Assembly: GCA_022605405.1 (NCBI GenBank)
Contig: JABYQQ010000001.1
Coordinates: 2,170,001 to 2,234,000 of the forward strand
Direction: 5' to 3'
Origin: Earliella scabrosa
Taxonomy: Eukaryota; Basidiomycota; Agaricomycetes; Polyporales; Polyporaceae
DNA: 64,000 bases
The position numbers were made by a program, and so were the translations under genes. A model generated the notes under the pieces. It saw only the letters and a program-made list of their open reading frames with translations. It ran no database searches and had not been told where the DNA came from. Positions 11,926 to 24,765 of this stretch are shown piece by piece (the first letter of the stretch is position 1; every line of letters starts with the position of its first letter).

Positions 11926-14571
11926 TCACGCAGGGACGCATCCCGAGGCCGGGACCTGCGCGTCCACGCCGTCCCACGCGAACGGATACTGGCACCCAGC
12001 GATGGGCGTAACGGCAGGGGCCGCATCCGAAGGGTTCGCCCAGCCGTTGCCCACACTCGCCGTCGGGGTCACCCCAGACGTGGTCGTGAACGTGGGCGCC
12101 GCGAGCACGCTGAACGTCCCCGTGCTCGTGTACTGCGGCACAAGAGCCGCGCTCTCCGAGGGGACTTGCGTCAGCGACGGCGGCCACGCGGGGATGCTCT
12201 CTGTCGCAGATGGCGCGATCGTGCCCGCGCCTGCGCCGCCCGTCATCCACGGCTGATAGACACCGTCGAACGGATTGCTAGCAACTCCGAACTTGCCGCA
12301 CGTGCCGATGGCTTGACGGGGGTCCTTGGGCATCCAGCCGCCCTCGAGGCCGAGCTTGTACGACCAGAGCGGCGCCTGGACGGAGTTGGTCACGGACGAG
12401 TTGCCGATCTTCCACGTCCAGAAGAAGTAGTCGCCGAGCGCGTCCATGGACGCGAGCGCAAAGTTGAGCAGGCCCTCCTTCGTGGCGTCCGACCATCCGT
12501 TTGCGTCCATCCAGTACTCGCAGCCCTCGCCGTAGTTGGCGGACTGGTTGACACCGATGAGGTAGAGACCGCAATCGTTGATCGCGTTGCTGAACTCGCC
12601 CGCGACGGTGATGCCGAAAGCCTTGCGACTGAAATGATTGTGGTGAGACCAGCTGCAAGTACTACAAGATGTGGGCATGATAGCGCACCTTGTATTGCGC
12701 GACGAGGCCCAGGCGTCGCAGGCCTGCTTGGGCCACTTCCCGCCCATCATGACTCCGTCACCACCGTCAGCGGTTATGTTCAAAGGCTCTCGGTTCGCGC
12801 CGCCGAACGCGAAGTAAGGGTGATCGTCTATGTCAAGGCACGCTCAGTATGAGGCGAGTAACATGCGGGTATGCGCGCACCAAGCACAACTCTGTCTGAG
12901 CCAGACAAGAATCCCGCCCAGTTCGACGTGCCGTCAAAGCCGGTGTGGAAGGAAATCATAGGCCCGTTGCCTTCGCCGGTGCCGGTGATATTGCGAATCA
13001 TCCGGTATGTTTGGTAGTAGCTGCAAGATACAGGAGCACTTCCGTTAGCGGGCTGTGATATCCCGTAGGATACGTTGAACTCACAAGGATTCCATCGCAG
13101 GGCGCCCTATCGTCGGCAAGAATGGCTCGTTCATAATACCAAACATTGGAATGAGCTCGCGGTACTCAGGCTATCATCATAAACAGTCAACAATACGCCA
13201 TTGTGGTATACACGCTGCATGCGTACCTGAGAAATGAACTCCGTGATGACGCGGATGTAGTCCAATGACCGTTGTGCATTGGCCAAGCCCATGACGCCGC
13301 GAAGCCAATTTGTCGAACCTAGCTTGCCGGAGTGGTTGAAACCTGAAATTTGTCAAGACCTGTGAGTGCATGCCAAACGTTGGCAGAGTGAAGCACTTGA
13401 CCGTTCTGCGAGCCCGGAATTGTGTGGAGGTCGATCAGAACGCGTAGACCGTACTTCCGTGCCCATTCGAGCGTCCGCAATATGTACCTAACACGATGTG
13501 AACGTCTGTATTGGTGATACACCGATTTACGCACTCACTTCCAGCAGACCTTGGCCAAGAAAGGCTCCGCAACAGTGTTACCATTCCGTTGTCCGACGTT
13601 GGACCAAGTGTCAACAGCCCAGAACGGGATCGGGAGCCGGATCCAGTTCAAGCCTGCGCCAGCAATCTCCGCAATGTCCTCCTCGGTGATGAACGTCTTG
13701 TAGTGTTCCTCAAGAGCCTCCTGCAGCTTGCCCTTAGCAGCAAGAGATTCGCTCAGCGTCCACTCGTCCACCGCTGTCGGGTTGTCTTGGAACACGGCGG
13801 GAGAGATGAATGGCTCGAGGACGAATAGACCACCGAGGTTCACGCCGTTGACGCGATCCTTGCCCCATTGCCAGGTCTCGTTAAGAGCGGGGGTCCAGGC
13901 GTTCGGTCGCGCCGAGTTGTCGAACGGGTTCGCGGGATTGGTGACCCCTGCAGTCGCGCATACAGTCAGTGTTCCATTCTGACCCCGCGCGTAACATCTC
14001 CTGCTCTTCGGGCATGACTTGCTTCTCCGCACGCGTGCATGACAATTGTGAAGAACTCACAGTATCCTCCGAACGAGTTCCTGTACGTGAACGTGCTCCC
14101 GTCCTCCTTGGTCACCGTGCTGCCATCCTGCCCAATCTGAACCGCAGCGACGACAGGCTGTTGAGGCGTCGACTCCCGCGAATCGTTCGAAGCGGCCTCG
14201 TCCGCCTTCTGCTTCGGGCGGATCACGGCAAAGTAGACAATGAGACTCCCGGCCGCGACCACGACGAACACGACGACGACCCAGAACCACGGCTTTTTCT
14301 GAATGCCTCGTCGTCTCCGGGGGCGGTTCTCGGGGTAGAGGCTCTCCTTCGGGATGCCGACGAAATGGTCGTGCCTGTCCTCAGGCTTGAGAAATGGGGA
14401 CGACGGAAGAGAGGTCACGGAGGCACTGGGAGGATTCAAGGGATCGGACATGAGATACGGCGAGCTTCCCCGGGCCTTCAGGTCCGGCGTGCTCCCCTGC
14501 AGCGTGTCCATAGAATAAAAGTTCTCTTGCGGGAACGTCGCAGAGTAGGGGGAATTGGGATTGGACGCCAT
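11926..14571 (-). CDS. Membrane-anchored glucan 1,3-β-glucosidase (GH5), eight exons
   Basis: Hydrolyses β-1,3-glucan chains from the non-reducing end at the outer face of the plasma membrane or wall. Exons: 14061-14571, 13539-13947, 13402-13487, 13227-13342, 13085-13170, 12881-13020, 12689-12827 and 11926-12628, 729 residues. It is a type II membrane protein: a cytosolic Ser/Pro-rich head, a basic RPRRRRG run, then a hydrophobic segment at about 95-117 (WVVVVFVVVAAGSLIVYF). The GH5 domain spans about residues 200-590. The acid/base Glu389 sits in GIMNEPF and the nucleophile Glu507 in ITVAGEFS; VNLGGLFVLEPF and DDHPYFAF are further exo-glucanase signatures. A Thr/Ser/Pro-rich C-terminal tail follows. 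The combination of anchor and GH5 domain suits cell wall remodelling rather than secreted nutrition. Confidence 0.93.
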
Positions 14572-15541
14572 GGCGGAGTCCGAGAGAAGGGAGGGAGGGG
14601 ATCCAAAGGAGTGTGGACGGTCGGCGAGACGGTCGACCCTTCAGCCAAGCAGGGGAGACCAGGCTAAGCTGGGGTAAATGATGGAGGAAGCGGGCAAAAC
14701 GGGATGGGTGCCCGCAAGCGGGAGAGTCGGGAGATATACCTTTGATATACCTGACCATACGTCCCCTCCCCTGCCGTCTTGATGCCATCGCAACAACTGC
14801 CCAACGACAAATGGAGCCCTCCCGCCGCTGAAATGCAACTGGGCTAGTATTCAGAACCTCCGGAAAGATCAGTGTTGCGGAGACCGACTGTGTGAGCGGA
14901 AGCCTTGCACCACTAGCGGCGAAATGATCGGTCACGTTGTACACGACTCCAATCAAGACCACGACGACGTCGACCCGGCGACGACCAAACGACAGTCCAC
15001 GGGCTCGACGCTCGTAGTTATGCCCGAAGGCAGTTGAAATGCACTCACCTTGTCCGTCAACCCACTGCAAGACCACTTGAACTCGACTAGTTCTCGGTGA
15101 TGACTCGCTCGTCGCTGCTCCGCGTCATCGAGAGAGAGGGGGACCTCGGTAAATCTCGACGGCGAGGACTCGGTGCAAGCAGAGAGATCCATGATGAAAG
15201 CAGAGAGGAGCATACGGTCTCTCTCCGGCGGTTGCAAGACGCATGGTTAGTGGACAAATGGGAACTCGAGACGGACGTCATCGGGCGGCAGTACTTACAT
15301 ACTTGAAGCGATGCTCCCGACAGAATGTGAACACCGTGCGTGGACATCACTAGTACTTAAAATATGCGCGCGACGTTCGTTCGCCCGACGATCAACCTGT
15401 ATTGCAGTACATATGCCGACACCACTAGCATTGCGATGTGCTCCTCCTGGATCCAGGCTAAGTACATCCGGAAACGCGCCCATCCCAACACAATGCACTC
15501 AACACTGGAGGTCGGACAGTATGCGTAACCTTGAGAGTCGT
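14572..15541. other. Intergenic region upstream of the GH5 gene
   Basis: This is the divergent or upstream flank of the glucanase and the downstream flank of the F-box gene. Short open frames only; none is supported by motif or splice structure. Confidence 0.4.
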
Positions 15542-16632
15542 CTACGCCCATGGCGATTTATCCCAAATATACTTCAGATCTTCCGCAACCTTCTCACTAA
15601 TATTCGTCCACGTCTTGCCCTCAGGCGCGGCAGGCATCCTGTCCATCGTCGTGATCACGAACCTATGCCCAATCCACCTCCCACGCCCGCGCTCCTCATA
15701 CCCCGGACCCAGCCCTTGTGTGGACAAGGAGATCTGGTACAAAATGACGTGTCCAAGGTCTGGCTTGCACCGCGGGAGGAACGGGGCGCGGTCGTTGGGA
15801 TGCTTCGCCACCTTGGCGATCGCCGTCGCGCGCACGTACTCCCTCCGCGTGAGGTTGCACACCACCCAGTCGTTGCGTTTGGGGTAGTGCAGCTCGTGCA
15901 GCTCCAGAATCCTCTCGCGGTCGGGCTCCGAGCAGCGCGCGAGGAGGGACTGCAACGTCGTGTTGCCGGCCAGTCCGGCGTTGCCTTGAAAGAGGGGGGT
16001 CGTATTACCGAGCATGTGGCCCAGCCCGCCGTTCCCGTACGAATCGCCCTTCCTGGTCTTGAAGCGCTCCTCCAACTTCTTCTTCTCACTCTTGGTGAGG
16101 AGGTCCTTGGGAAGAGAGCGGTAGTCGACGTAGTCGCCGACGCAGATCAGGCGGCCGCGCACCCATGGTGTGGCGCGGGCCTTCTTGACCTCCTCGATGT
16201 GTTCACACGCAAGCGAGAGCATGCGCTTGCAGGTTAGTGCAAGGCATATCTTGTCGAGTATATCGGGGCAGAGCTTAACGATCTCGATGAGCAGCTCGTT
16301 GGGAAAGCGCAGGAGGCCTGCATCGCGCGAGAGTGGAAGGGTCGCTGTGAACCCATCCAGCCATACTGGCACTTGCGCGCTGTCGGCGAGGGAGGTCAGC
16401 ACAACATCTGCGGGAGAACGACAGAACTCACCTCGGAAAAGGCACTGTCAAGCTCCGTACAAGAAAGGTTTGCTTGTTGTAGCAAAACTCCATCCATTTC
16501 CTGCCGCCGTTGATACGTCCTTCCTGCCGGAGGGAGACGTTGAGCCTGTACCAGGAGAGAAGGCGTATCAGACTGAGGTTCATCAGGACAACCAGCCAGT
16601 GCGACCACTTACAGATGGAAGTACTGTCCCAT
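15542..16632 (-). CDS. F-box domain protein of the basidiomycete MGQYF/MGQYW family, three exons
   Basis: Likely substrate receptor of an SCF ubiquitin ligase. Exons 16613-16632, 16432-16545 and 15542-16379, with introns of 67 and 52 bases, encode 323 residues. The first exon is only 20 bases long and starts MGQYFHL, the hallmark opening of a family found in many copies in mushroom genomes. The start was chosen on this hallmark and on the frame continuity through both introns. The F-box-like segment is at about residues 67-105 (LLRFPNELLIEIVKLC, then LALTCKRMLSLACEH). No WD40 or LRR repeats are visible in the C-terminal half, so its target-binding mode is unknown. An upstream intron with a perfect TACTAAC branch site may indicate a spliced 5' leader. 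Confidence 0.82.
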
Positions 16633-17430
16633 GCTCTTCTCGGATTGCCTTTGCTGAATGAATGACCGAGTTAGTATGCGTGTTGTGTGGAGAGAATGCC
16701 ATCATGCGACCACCTATACATACCGATGCGTCGGTGGTGGTGTACGAGCACAAAGACCAACGGGGTGTTAGCATTAAATACCCCTCCGTCATCCTCATTG
16801 TGACGTACTAGGCGTGATCCATTTGGCCCAATCGGGAAGAGAGTCGACTCACCTCCACCGAATCCGGGAGGCATGGGAGAATACCATAAAACGAGGCGAT
16901 CGAGAGCCACTCGGCAGGAAGCTGCGGTGACAACGTGAGGGTCCCAGAACATTCACGACATCGGCGAGGCTGCCTGGCGGTCTTTGTACAGTGCAACAGA
17001 AGGGACTCTATGAATTTGGAACACCTAGCTATATAAACAAATAATGCAGCAGAGACCAGGCCCTATATCAAACGCTGGAAGAAAGTGAGATTCATCTTTG
17101 CTATGCTAGTGACGTGCGGCGTAACGAACAGATGCGAGGTTGCGACGGCGGAAGGGGGCAGGAGGTGTGTGTGGCGCGCGGCATACGCGAGGAGCATGGG
17201 GGCAACCAGATGGGCGCGGGCGGAAGGGGATGGACGGTAGGGCTGGGCGACGACGACGTATTACGAATGTGGTTAGAGTTCTCAGATCAGAGTGGTCGTA
17301 GGGGTAGTGAGTGGCAGGGTCCGTGCACGACGAGGTTGGGGGCGGGTATAGAACTAATAAGACAGCGACGAGAACGGGATGCAAACGAATGGTCCATTGT
17401 CCGATATGCGAATGCAACAAGGTCGGGTCG
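16633..17430. other. Intergenic region between F-box and chitin synthase genes
   Basis: It contains a probable 5' leader exon and intron of the F-box gene near 16650-16725, with a TACTAAC branch site on the minus strand, and the chitin synthase 3' flank. No separate gene was seen. Confidence 0.4.
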
Positions 17431-20400
17431 TCAGAACTTCGACCCAGGATCCAAAGGACCCAGCGGCCCATACTCGTGTCGTCCCCCACTCCGTTTCTTG
17501 GCGTGCGTTCTCCACTCAGGTCCGACCGCGGAGCTGACTGCACCAGCATCGCTACCTGTCATCGGCGTCACAGGAGATAGCGGCCCACCGCGTGGCGTGA
17601 GCCCGGGAGATGTTGTTCGAGACAGAGGTGCGTAACCATTCCCCCTGCCGTCAGGTTGTTGATAGCGGGTGCCAGCTTGGGAGCGTCCGGGGGACGGCCG
17701 GTCGTCGAAGCCAACCTCGAGCATGGCTTCGAGATCTGATGCGGCTACAGTCTCCGCGCTCTCAAGGGCATGCGGCATGAGGCCGACCGGCGGCGGCGGA
17801 TACTGTGTGCTGTTCTCGTTGTAGCCACCGATTTGTGCGCCCCAGTGGTCGTCATCGGAGGACGCGACAGAGACGGTGTCGGATCCGTCGTACTGACTGT
17901 ACACGTCGCTGCGGGCAGTGAGTTCGCCGTTGGAGCCGATGTAAGCACCGTGTACGCGCTCGAACTCCCGCCTTCGCCTCTCTTCCCGACGGAGCTTGCG
18001 TAACCGTGATCGTTCCCAGTCTTCCCATCGACGCATTGGGACACCGTTGATGCCTTTCGATCCGGCACCTTCGCCGTGGGCTTCACCCTTCCGCTCTCCT
18101 TCCACTTTGCTGGAAGGACGTACGGGTTAGCACACATGTCGGGCATGAAGTGAGCGACCAACTCACCGAGTCTCTCCCCAAGAGAAGTCATCGAAGTGCC
18201 AAAACGCGTACACGGGCAGAATGAAGTTCCAAACAGGCAGAGCGAGGAGGTAGATCAACATCCAGAAGATGTAGACTACCTTACGTGTTGTGATGAGGAT
18301 GAGGATGGCGGGAAGACCGAGCACGGCAATGAGCAGCACTAGAGGAATAGCCTCGTCGAAGCTGTGCGGGGGGTTCAGCGCCACTCCGACGATGAGCATG
18401 TACGTGAGAACGATGGCGATCGGGAGTACGACCGTGCCGAGGAGATCCATGAAGACGACGAACTGCATACTGAAGCAGAACGTCCCGCACAGGTTGCGCA
18501 CGAGGACAAGCTCCATCAGGTTGTGGATGGTCGAGTTGATCCAACGCCGACGTTGCGAAAGGAGGACGGCGAAAGTGTCGGGTACTACAGTTCTACACTT
18601 GGCCTGAGGGAGGAACATCATCTTGCGGTTGGGGAAGGTGCGAAGGAGAATCGTGGTGAGGAAACGATCTTCTCCGAGGAGTAGAAGGTTCTTCTCATGC
18701 AGCGTCGTGACGATGGACTGGCTGTATTCCTTGACGATCTCGGGCTTGATGATGAGCGGCACCCAGTCGTCCCCTGTCTGTTTCCGTGCCTTGAGCCTGA
18801 ACATGGAGAAACATCCCGGAAGACAGGAAACACCACCAAACACGGATTCGAAAGCCTTGGCGTTGTGGTGCGAGATGAAGTATTCGAACACCTGAATGGC
18901 TGTGACCCATGACTGTCGCTTGTTTGCAATCCGTGTTTCGCCGCACACACCCATAATCATCTGATCATGGTGCATACAGTTGACAAGGTACTTGAGAGAG
19001 TCGGGATAGACCTTCGTGTCGGCATCAACCTAGCAGATCGTGTGAGTCAATCACGCATAGACGCGACGTAGTCATAGGCAAGGAAACGATGCGCACCATA
19101 AGACAAACTTCGAAGTAATCGGGAGTAACACCCATCAGGACATGGATCTTCCGGAACAAGTCGAAATCAAGAGGCGTCATCCGGTCGTTATAGGTGACGC
19201 GAGAGAAGAAGTTCATGAGGATGAGCTGACTGTCGCGCTTGCCACGATTGCCAGGCTTCTTGTCCGACGCAGCTTCTGCTTCTGTTCCACACTTCACGAC
19301 GATTACGGTGGGCGTCCGTCGACCAGCGATGGCTGTACACGAATCAATCACCAGCGCTACCAAGAAGTATACTGAATCAACTCACTGTAATGCCCAGCAT
19401 AAACCATGGCTCGGTTCTCGGCCTTGGCACCAGACCCTACAGCGTTGTAGCTCATAGGAATCGGGTTCCCGAACCGTGGGTCCGCCTCCAGTAGACTGAC
19501 ACAGATGTCCGGAGTACTCCGTTTCTCGCCGGCTCCAGTGATCATACCATCTGCGACAACGAAGAGGAGCTTACGCGTGTCGGCATATGATGTGAGGGAG
19601 ATGGAGTCCAGTGTCGTCCGCAGCGATTCCTCGCCTTCCGAGTAACATGTCACAAGGCACACCGCGAAGAGCTCAGCGCCTATCTGAGCGAGGCTCATCA
19701 CGGGCGCAGCTGCGCCGCTGTCTCTGTTGACGAGCGTAGAGTTGGATGACGCCAATGAGCGGGGACCCTTGCTAGGCTGCTGCTTCATGGGCCTCTTCGA
19801 GCCGGCAGGGCCAGCCCAAGGGGCGGTGCCATTGGGGTTGTCGATAGACATGTTTGCGCCCTCGGGCATGACAGCGGGACTGATCGCAGACCGGTTGAGA
19901 GTGAGCGAGTCGGGGGGACCCGCGAGGCGGGAGGACATGAACCAGTTGAAAATGCAGGCCATGACGAAGCGGACGAGGACTAGGCTCAGGATGACAATGA
20001 GACCGGCATACAGCACGAGCTGCGAAACGACGCAACCGGGAGTGACCTTGTCGATATTCCCGGCATAATAGCGTTGGACCAGGCATGGAACGGCCTTACG
20101 GAGTTCGTCGCGATAGTAGAAGAGCCGGGTCGCATCGCGTCCGCTCTCACCCGGCATCTGGAGGAGGACGGTTCGGATCGCATTATCGACGTTGTCGGAG
20201 GGGATGGGGGTAGGGTGGAGCGCCATGTACGAGTTCATGTTGAGCACCGCACCGTCGATGACGAAGTAGTTCTGCAAGGCTGCAACTTGATCCCAATCGT
20301 ACCCTACGATCAAGGTTGTGTTGACAAACCCCATCGACTGCAGTTGCGCGGTCGTAAGCGGACCGAGTGGGCATTTGCCAGCGTTCGGACACGGGTCCTC

Positions 20401-21021
20401 AGCAGCAGCGCGGAAGGTGAGACCACTGCAAGCCGGGTACTGGTTGGCGGTGCGCTGGAAGAGGGTGGTGATGTCTTGTCCGGGAGACTGGAGGAGGTCG
20501 GTGAAGTTGAGACCCTGAGCAGCAGGGAACTTGGTGATGTTCATCTGCCATCCCTGCACCCCCAATACTCCTGTTACTGTGCCCTTCGGTGCGAACTGGC
20601 TGATGAACTGCAAGGTGTCCGGACAGAGAACCTTCTGAAATCCGACTGTGAGGAATCCGACGGTACCGCATAGAACGAGGATGATGAAGCATAGGGCAAT
20701 CTTCTCCCTCCATGCTTGCCGCTTCTGGGGGTCGCGGAGTCCGCCAAGGGACTCGAGTAGGAAGTCGGGTGCCCAGAAAGAGACGATGCGGGAGAATATG
20801 CGCCATGCGTCGAGGGGAGGACCTTCTGGTGTGGCTGGTGTCGTCGAGCCGGCTGGCGTATGAGCAGTCTGAGCGTTGATGAGCGGTACGGGTGCAACGC
20901 TACGCTCCGGGCGTGTCAACGTCTTCGCACGGCGGACTGTCGTCGCCGACGGCTGGAGGGGTCTCGAGGTGGGGATGGGGACATCGGAGGGGTCGTATTT
21001 GGGTCGGTAGTGAGCCGACAT
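17431..21021 (-). CDS. Chitin synthase, class IV (Chs3-like), four exons
   Basis: Polymerises UDP-GlcNAc into chitin and extrudes it through the plasma membrane. Exons 19386-21021, 19097-19332, 18167-19029 and 17431-18109, introns of 53, 67 and 57 bases, 1137 residues. The start is the ATG at 21021. An N-terminal membrane segment (about 108-128) and another near residues 330-355 flank an extracytoplasmic loop. The catalytic domain shows [12 protein letters not shown] at about 625, [20 protein letters not shown] at about 743 and the processivity motif QRRRW at about 783-787. A cluster of C-terminal membrane helices follows, ending at WGETR. A charged, disordered tail of about 225 residues ([18 protein letters not shown]) closes the protein. 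Class IV assignment rests on similarity to yeast Chs3; there is no myosin head, which excludes classes V and VII. Confidence 0.93.
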
Positions 21022-21392
21022 GCTCAAGGACGAAAAGAAGGACGAGCGTGAGGGAAAGGCAGCGTGAGAGACGGCTGGGGGAAGGAATGTGGGGGAACGT
21101 CGTCGACAACGACGGCGGCGACAACAGCGACGACGAGGAGGAAGACAACGAGGGCGCTATCAGGCACGACGTCGAGAAGGTAAGCCTGACATTGAAGCTC
21201 CGATTACCGAGTTGTATTGCGTCTTACGCCCGGCTTGTCTCCACATTACAAACCCCGAAAGAGGGCTAGCGGTCTCAATTGATTGCTTCTCATGTTTCGA
21301 TCAATCAACTTCTGTCTCTCATAAAACTCATGGTGTCGTCAGCACCCCCCAATACAAGTCTTTTCCAACCCTGATGCTCGCCAACGCGCACA

Positions 21393-23485
21393 ATGGCGAC
21401 CGCTGTCCATGACGTGCGCACTGGCCCAACGACCTCCAAAAATACTCGCAAGATTTCTCGCGTAGCGTCAGAACCTCCGGGGCACCACCCATCATCACGC
21501 CAACCTCAGGCACTTCACAGCATTACACCACACGAAGAATCTCTCATCGCCCAGGTAAGAGCCATGCATCACGATATTTCTCGAACGCTCTTCATGTCTT
21601 TGCAGCTCGGAAGGCTGGCCTCCCAGCATCACGCGAGCGAATACAATCGCCTGAAGTTCGGTCCCAGAGGTGTGTGCGTCGGAATGATGATATGTTTCAG
21701 GAATGCCCAACCGTTCCCAGGATCTCCCCTTCTCTACGTGCCGTATTCGGTGCAGATGCCAGACCATTACAGGGAGATGCAGGCTCACCAGTTACGTTGT
21801 GCTGCAGCGGAAGCTTGGTGGATTCACAGACCACCTCCTACTGACGCCGACACGCGAGGTCGTCTCTCGTTCTGCGCACACAACGATGCGCCAACAGGGT
21901 TTGTCGTTTCCGTGGACCTGCATGAACAGCTCTCGGCGGCCATATCCTCGTCGATCATTTGTCCCGCAACATCCGACGCTCCTTTACCTCCGCCACAACC
22001 ACATTGGCAAACATCGGAAACTCACCCAATTGTGTAAGTTATGCCGCCTCCGTACCTGCGCATATAGTGACACTTGTGTGAACAAGTATATCTACCTTAA
22101 TACCATCAGAAACATTGCTTGTCATTTCATCGCATTTGCGTCCTGCTACGCTGCGCTATCCGGTCATGTTCTCCATGCCTCCTTCGAAGACCCTGGACTG
22201 CTTGTTACCGAGCCCGAGCCCCATGGACGCTGAGGCATTCGGAGCACCGCAAGTTTCTTCCCCCACGTTAATTCCTGCCATCATCACTCCCCGCGCTGAA
22301 GCTGCATTATCACCAGCGCAAAGTCTCGCAAAGTCGCTCAGACTTCCCAGTCTTTTCTGGGTGCATCCGACTGTCCGGCGCGCTTTCTTGGGCGGTGTTG
22401 ATCAGCCTCAACCCGTCAAGAAGCGCCCTCGACCTGTGTCCTTGGTAGGACCGAGTGCGGAGTCGTGTTCTGAGAACGACCCTCCAACTCAACCCAGGCC
22501 GACGCGCAATGGCTCGTCACCTGCTATCGGCGAACGGGAGATGGAGAACGAGATACAACGGTGCGTTGGTTTATGTCGTCTCCGGCCAATCATTGAATCC
22601 CCGTGTAGTTGTCTGAGAAGGCACACTGAACTGCCGATCTTTCCCGCTCTCGGCGTGGCTATACCTGCTGTGCCCTCCATTCCCCCCGGAGCGAGCGCGA
22701 AGTTGCTAGGAAACCTATATATGTCATCGTGTCCAGGCAAGAAAGGTACGAGAGTTTCCTCGCTATGTACGGGGCGAGAGACTGACGGGCATTCCGAAGT
22801 GCGACTCGATGGTCCAGTGAGAGGACGCAACACCGTGTGCCGAGACCTTCGAACAGACTTATCTCGCATCAAGGATGTCGGTGTAGTCTGCATAATCTGG
22901 TATGGCACAATACGAGCATATGCACGGCTTCACGCATTGACGCATCCGAGCAGCTGTCTTGACGACGGGGAACTGCAGTCACTCGGAGTCAGCTGGTCAG
23001 ACTACGCACAGACAGCCGACGAACTAGGGATCGACATCCTTCGGATACCTATACCTGAAGGACTGGCCCCGCTGGATCCCGCACTGTTGGACGAACACCT
23101 CTCAAAAGTCATCGAGACGTATACCCTTCGAGGTTCAGCAGTACTCGTCCACTGTCGTGGTGGCGTGGGGCGCGCGGGCATCATTGCTTGCTGCTGGTTG
23201 CTGAAGCTCGGGTTGTGCGGCTGGCTCGGGTCCGCGACCATGCCGGAGTCACCCCTGCCGCCAGAATCCGAGCTCGTGGACGAAGAGACCATTCATCTGG
23301 TTAAACGGCTCATCGCCGTCGTGCGGACACGCAGGAGTCCGAAGGCCGTGGAGACGTACGAGCAGGTCAAGTTCCTCGTCGACTACATCCAGTTCCTTCA
23401 GGCGCGTGCGTCGAACCCATTATCCACGATGTCGTTACCGCTATCCAGGGACTTGTTCGCTGACTGGGATGTGAGCATGGACTAG
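21393..23485 (+). CDS. CDKN3/KAP-like dual-specificity protein phosphatase, seven exons
   Basis: Cysteine-based phosphatase likely acting on phospho-Thr or phospho-Tyr of a cell-cycle kinase or similar target. Exons: 21393-21554, 21606-21669, 21721-22033, 22087-22560, 22609-22745, 22800-22899 and 22954-23485, 593 residues. The signature HCRGGVGRAG supplies the nucleophile Cys484 and Arg490. Upstream, RTDLSRIKDVGVVCIICC and DDGELQSLGVSW match the layout of the human KAP (CDKN3) family, and HPIADGG is replaced by IPIPEG. The N-terminal half, about 350 residues, is Ser/Pro-rich with no known domain. Frames of all exons join cleanly. Introns 4-6 are 48, 54 and 54 bases, all multiples of three and free of stops, so retention would yield longer proteins. 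Catalytic C-terminal half is firm; the N-terminal exons are less certain. Confidence 0.82.
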
Positions 23486-23972
23486 CACACCACCTACATA
23501 GTAATCACACTACCTACATACTTGTTACCTACTAGTTTCGTGTTGAGCGTCATGCTACAGGTGAGAAGTTATGCTCACTTTGCACGCGACTATGACTGAA
23601 CCTAGTGCCCATAGGACGTCATGTAGAGATCTTCATTGTAATCGTGGATGGTCGTCGATCTAATTCTACATCCGAGTCGCTGCAGGTGGTACGCGCAAGG
23701 TTCTCAACGATTTTGTCAACGAGCAGGATTACTCATATGTCTTGCTAGGTGTACCAGGACGATGTGATCTCATGGCACAGGATGCTTTGAGTCATGTTGC
23801 GAGTGACCGCTTGCCGAGACAGCCCATAGTAATACTGGTGTTTATTTCCCGGACATTGGTCCAGTGTCGACGCGCTGACGTCACCATGAATGCCGTGACC
23901 TTCCGAAATAGGGCATGCACTCGTGTGACGCCATGATCCATCTGTGGAACTGTCATTCTCTCACTAACCATC
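23486..23972. other. Intergenic region
   Basis: 3' flank of the phosphatase with CTACATA repeats near 23490-23535, then the upstream region of the next gene. No gene was seen. Confidence 0.4.
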
Positions 23973-24765
23973 ATGGCTGCATCTGTGATATCTTCCAGTC
24001 ACCCAGCTGGCATGCAGATCCTCTGCCGCAATGCTCTCAAAGCCGCAGCGTTTCAACGGGCGACCATCAAAGCAATTCTAGCGCTTGCGGGCTCCAGTAT
24101 GACAGAGCCACCGAAGGCGGAGCTGGAACCGTTCGTCTTGACTCCGGCTCGTCTCGACCCCAGCAGGATCGACGCCGCGACGGAGGATTATCTGGGGAAG
24201 CTTGTGTCATTGGCGAACGCTGCAGCAGAGTCCTTGCTATGCGGCAGCGTCCTCGCCGGACATGCAACCGAGGCAGACGAGTACGGGGACGTTGCGATCG
24301 CGCTCGGGGAAGGCGCATTCGGACGTGGGCACGAGCAGAATGTCATCGATGCTCTTGGGCTCACAGGACTCACTTCAGATGGCAACACACCAGTGGTAGG
24401 TACCTCCCTGACAGCGTGACATAGTCATGAATGCGCACGCTGACACGACTTTGTTATGAATCCAGCCCGTGGACCTGTCGCCATCTACCTCGATCCCATC
24501 AACGGTCAACGTGCCGTCTGAATACGGCGCTGAGGTCGGGGAGCTGAGCGCCCTGGTGAAGCAGCTGCGAGAATCCTATGCCTTTCGCATCGAGAAGAAC
24601 ACTCGCGTCGTGTATGTTTACCTTGGTCACTATGCCCAGTTTGGATGGGTTGGGCTCGCGAGCATCGGGGTGCAGACCTAGGCTCGCACACGGGTGAGTA
24701 AACGACGGAGCTGTGTCTGTGTTGATACGCATTCACAAATGACCGGCAGGTCTACCTGTGAATAG
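23973..24765 (+). CDS. Uncharacterised 200-residue protein, four exons
   Basis: This gene is not recognised. Exons 23973-24395, 24466-24611, 24676-24693 and 24750-24765 join in frame over introns of 70, 64 and 56 bases, giving 200 residues. The third exon is only 18 bases, yet its splice signals are good. The protein is rich in Ala, Leu and Glu, with helical stretches such as EDYLGKLVSLANAAAESLL and ELSALVKQLRESYAFRIEK, and ends NTRVVPRLAHGSTCE. No membrane segment or signal peptide is evident. An alternative start is the in-frame ATG at 24099 (MTEPPKAEL), which would remove 42 poorly conserved-looking residues. If intron 2 were retained, translation would stop at 24679-24681. Confidence 0.55.
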
